A DNA stretch of 35,469 nucleotides from assembly GCA_016874915.1 (NCBI GenBank), contig VGSW01000018.1:1-35469 (forward strand), written 5' to 3'. Both the position numbers and the translations under genes were made by a program. Position 1 is the stretch's first letter. Every line of letters begins with the position of its first letter. This DNA comes from Deltaproteobacteria bacterium. Lineage in GTDB: Bacteria > Desulfobacterota > Desulfobaccia > Desulfobaccales > 0-14-0-80-60-11. Below, piece after piece: positions 34,682-35,469 of this stretch. Below the pieces are notes generated by a model. The model was not told the DNA's origin. It searched no databases and was given only the letters and a program-made list of their open reading frames with translations.

Positions 34682-35227
34682 CTATCTCCCGTAATACCCG
34701 GTAATACTGGCCTGGGCCAGAACCTTCCCCTCCAGGGCCTTCTGGAAGGCCGTCAGACTGGTGCTCACCGGCAGGTCCAGTTGAGGGACGTTCAGGGCGT
34801 ACAGGGTGACCACGTAAGGATGGTCGCCGGTGCCCCGGGGCGGCTGGGGGCCGCCGTAGCCCAGGTCGCCGAAGGAATTTTTCAGCTCCGCCGCGCCCGG
34901 GGGCATCTTTTTCATTGAGGCCCCTTCCTCCAGGGACGCGGCCTCCGGCGGCAGGTTGATCACCAGCCAATGCACCCAGTTCCGGGCCACCGGGTGCGGG
35001 TCCACCACGGACAGAGCAAAGGCTTTGGTTCCCGGGGGGGCGCCGGACCAACTCAAGGGTAGGGAGACGTTTTTTCCCCCGGCTCCGGGCATCACGTACT
35101 TTTGGGGAATCTTCCCCCCATCCGAGAACGCGCTGGAAGCAAGTTTCATGGCCGGTCCTCCTGAGGTTACGGCAGGGGTTATAAAAAGAAAGGTCGTTAT
35201 GGCACACCAAAACAGGCTTTTTTTCAT
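34682..35227 (-). CDS. Exported YbhB/YbcL-family (PEBP, Raf-kinase-inhibitor-like) protein
   Basis: 181 residues with a signal peptide (KKSLFWCAITTFLFITPAVTS, positions 2-22 approximately) and then the PEBP fold: MKLASSAFSDGGKIPQKYVM, SVVDPHPVARNWVHWLVINLP, GYGGPQPPRGTGDHPYVVTLYAL. The ligand-pocket residues (the DPHP and H-x-Y blocks) are conserved. AGGAGG lies 9 nt before the ATG at 35227; the frame open beyond it is intergenic. The role of bacterial PEBP-like proteins is poorly defined. Monocistronic here, with no link to the ATPase operon visible. Confidence 0.9.
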   Translation of the reverse strand: MKKSLFWCAITTFLFITPAVTSGGPAMKLASSAFSDGGKIPQKYVMPGAGGKNVSLPLSWSGAPPGTKAFALSVVDPHPVARNWVHWLVINLPPEAASLEEGASMKKMPPGAAELKNSFGDLGYGGPQPPRGTGDHPYVVTLYALNVPQLDLPVSTSLTAFQKALEGKVLAQASITGYYGR

Positions 35228-35281
35228 CGGCTGATCCCTCCTGGCCAATGGGCGTGGGGTCGCCAAGGAAAGAGGTTGCAT

Positions 35282-35330
35282 GAGGCCAGATGTATTTTGG
35301 CGGGGCGGGCCTCCAGGCCCGCCCAAACCT
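35282..35330. repeat. Short GC-rich hairpin upstream of the PEBP gene
   Basis: GGCGGGCCT / AGGCCCGCC with a short loop at about 35302-35322. Nothing else recognisable in the gap 35228-35362. Confidence 0.5.
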
Positions 35331-35362
35331 TCCATTCCCTAACACTACTACGTTAAGTAATT

Positions 35363-35469
35363 TTAAGAATCATCCATTATGATTGAACGCCGACAACAAG
35401 GGCAAAAGCCCAGCTTCAGCATTAGCATGCGTTGGATTTCCCTCTTGGCGCGTGGGAGGGTCCACCCAG
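35363..35469 (-). CDS. Possible C-terminal fragment of a gene entering from the right edge
   Basis: The minus strand is open from the window edge to a TAA at 35363 and reads ...AKREIQRMLMLKLGFCPCC then RRSIIMDDS. The CPCC knuckle and charged helix look gene-like, and the strand agrees with its neighbours. A short plus-strand frame (ATG 35379 to the edge) overlaps it. Not recognised; only about 35 codons are visible. Confidence 0.3.
   Translation of the reverse strand, partial: GWTLPRAKREIQRMLMLKLGFCPCCRRSIIMDDS

Overview
The window looks like a GC-rich chromosome segment of a Desulfobacterota-type bacterium (deltaproteobacterial, possibly near the Desulfobacca group). This is an inference, not a taxonomic proof. 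It rests on a cobaltochelatase CbiK with a signal peptide, an archaeal-type early shikimate pathway next to pheA, a compact-cysteine iron-sulfur flavoprotein, a complete bacterial V/A-type ATPase operon, and dense intergenic palindromes with 7-nt tandem arrays. Almost all genes lie on the minus strand, so operons read from high to low coordinates. No rRNA, tRNA, CRISPR array or transposase gene was seen.

Region 1 (1-6260) is a cobalamin block. A sigma70-like promoter (6227-6256) is followed by a cobalamin riboswitch (about 6050-6222) and a terminator/antiterminator platform (5929-5988). Next come cbiK, a 600-bp repeat-rich gap, the B12 or corrinoid ABC importer btuC-btuD-btuF, and cobyrinate a,c-diamide synthase cbiA. 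Region 2 (6305-11320) is an aromatic amino acid operon: ADTH synthase, type II dehydroquinate synthase, chorismate mutase/prephenate dehydratase, type I dehydroquinase and shikimate dehydrogenase. Upstream of it is what I consider the best find of the window: a 27-codon leader peptide containing YYYFSYYYF, followed by an intrinsic terminator and a nested alternative helix. Together these form a Tyr/Phe ribosome-stalling attenuator driving an archaeal-type shikimate operon.

Region 3 (11522-12726) holds hemC and a small FmdB-type zinc-ribbon gene. Region 4 (12981-19082) is a YbhGFSR-like export system: a HlyD-type adaptor, two separate ATPases (one with a canonical signature motif, one with a degenerate one) and two ABC-2 permeases. 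A small AT-rich orphan gene sits between the ATPases inside a palindromic element. Region 5 (19306-24326) holds a secreted multicopper oxidase divergent from a small exported intradiol-dioxygenase-like protein with a leaderless promoter. An iron-sulfur flavoprotein and a Crp/Fnr regulator follow; this is plausibly an oxygen or redox stress neighbourhood.

Region 6 (24330-34373) has uspA and then the full V/A-type ATPase operon, in transcription order G/H-C-I-K-F-E-A-B-D. The subunit F gene has no standard start codon, and a perfect Shine-Dalgarno sequence points to ATC. Region 7 (34682-35469) is an exported PEBP/YbhB-like protein and a possible gene fragment at the edge.

Many gene borders carry short tandem arrays whose unit sequence varies but whose period is always 7 nt. 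Several genes start or stop inside these arrays, giving AroD, HemC and AtpB similar KTENRKP-type N-terminal extensions. Palindromic elements of several families, including two near-identical inverted copies of a 100-bp MITE-like element, fill most other gaps.
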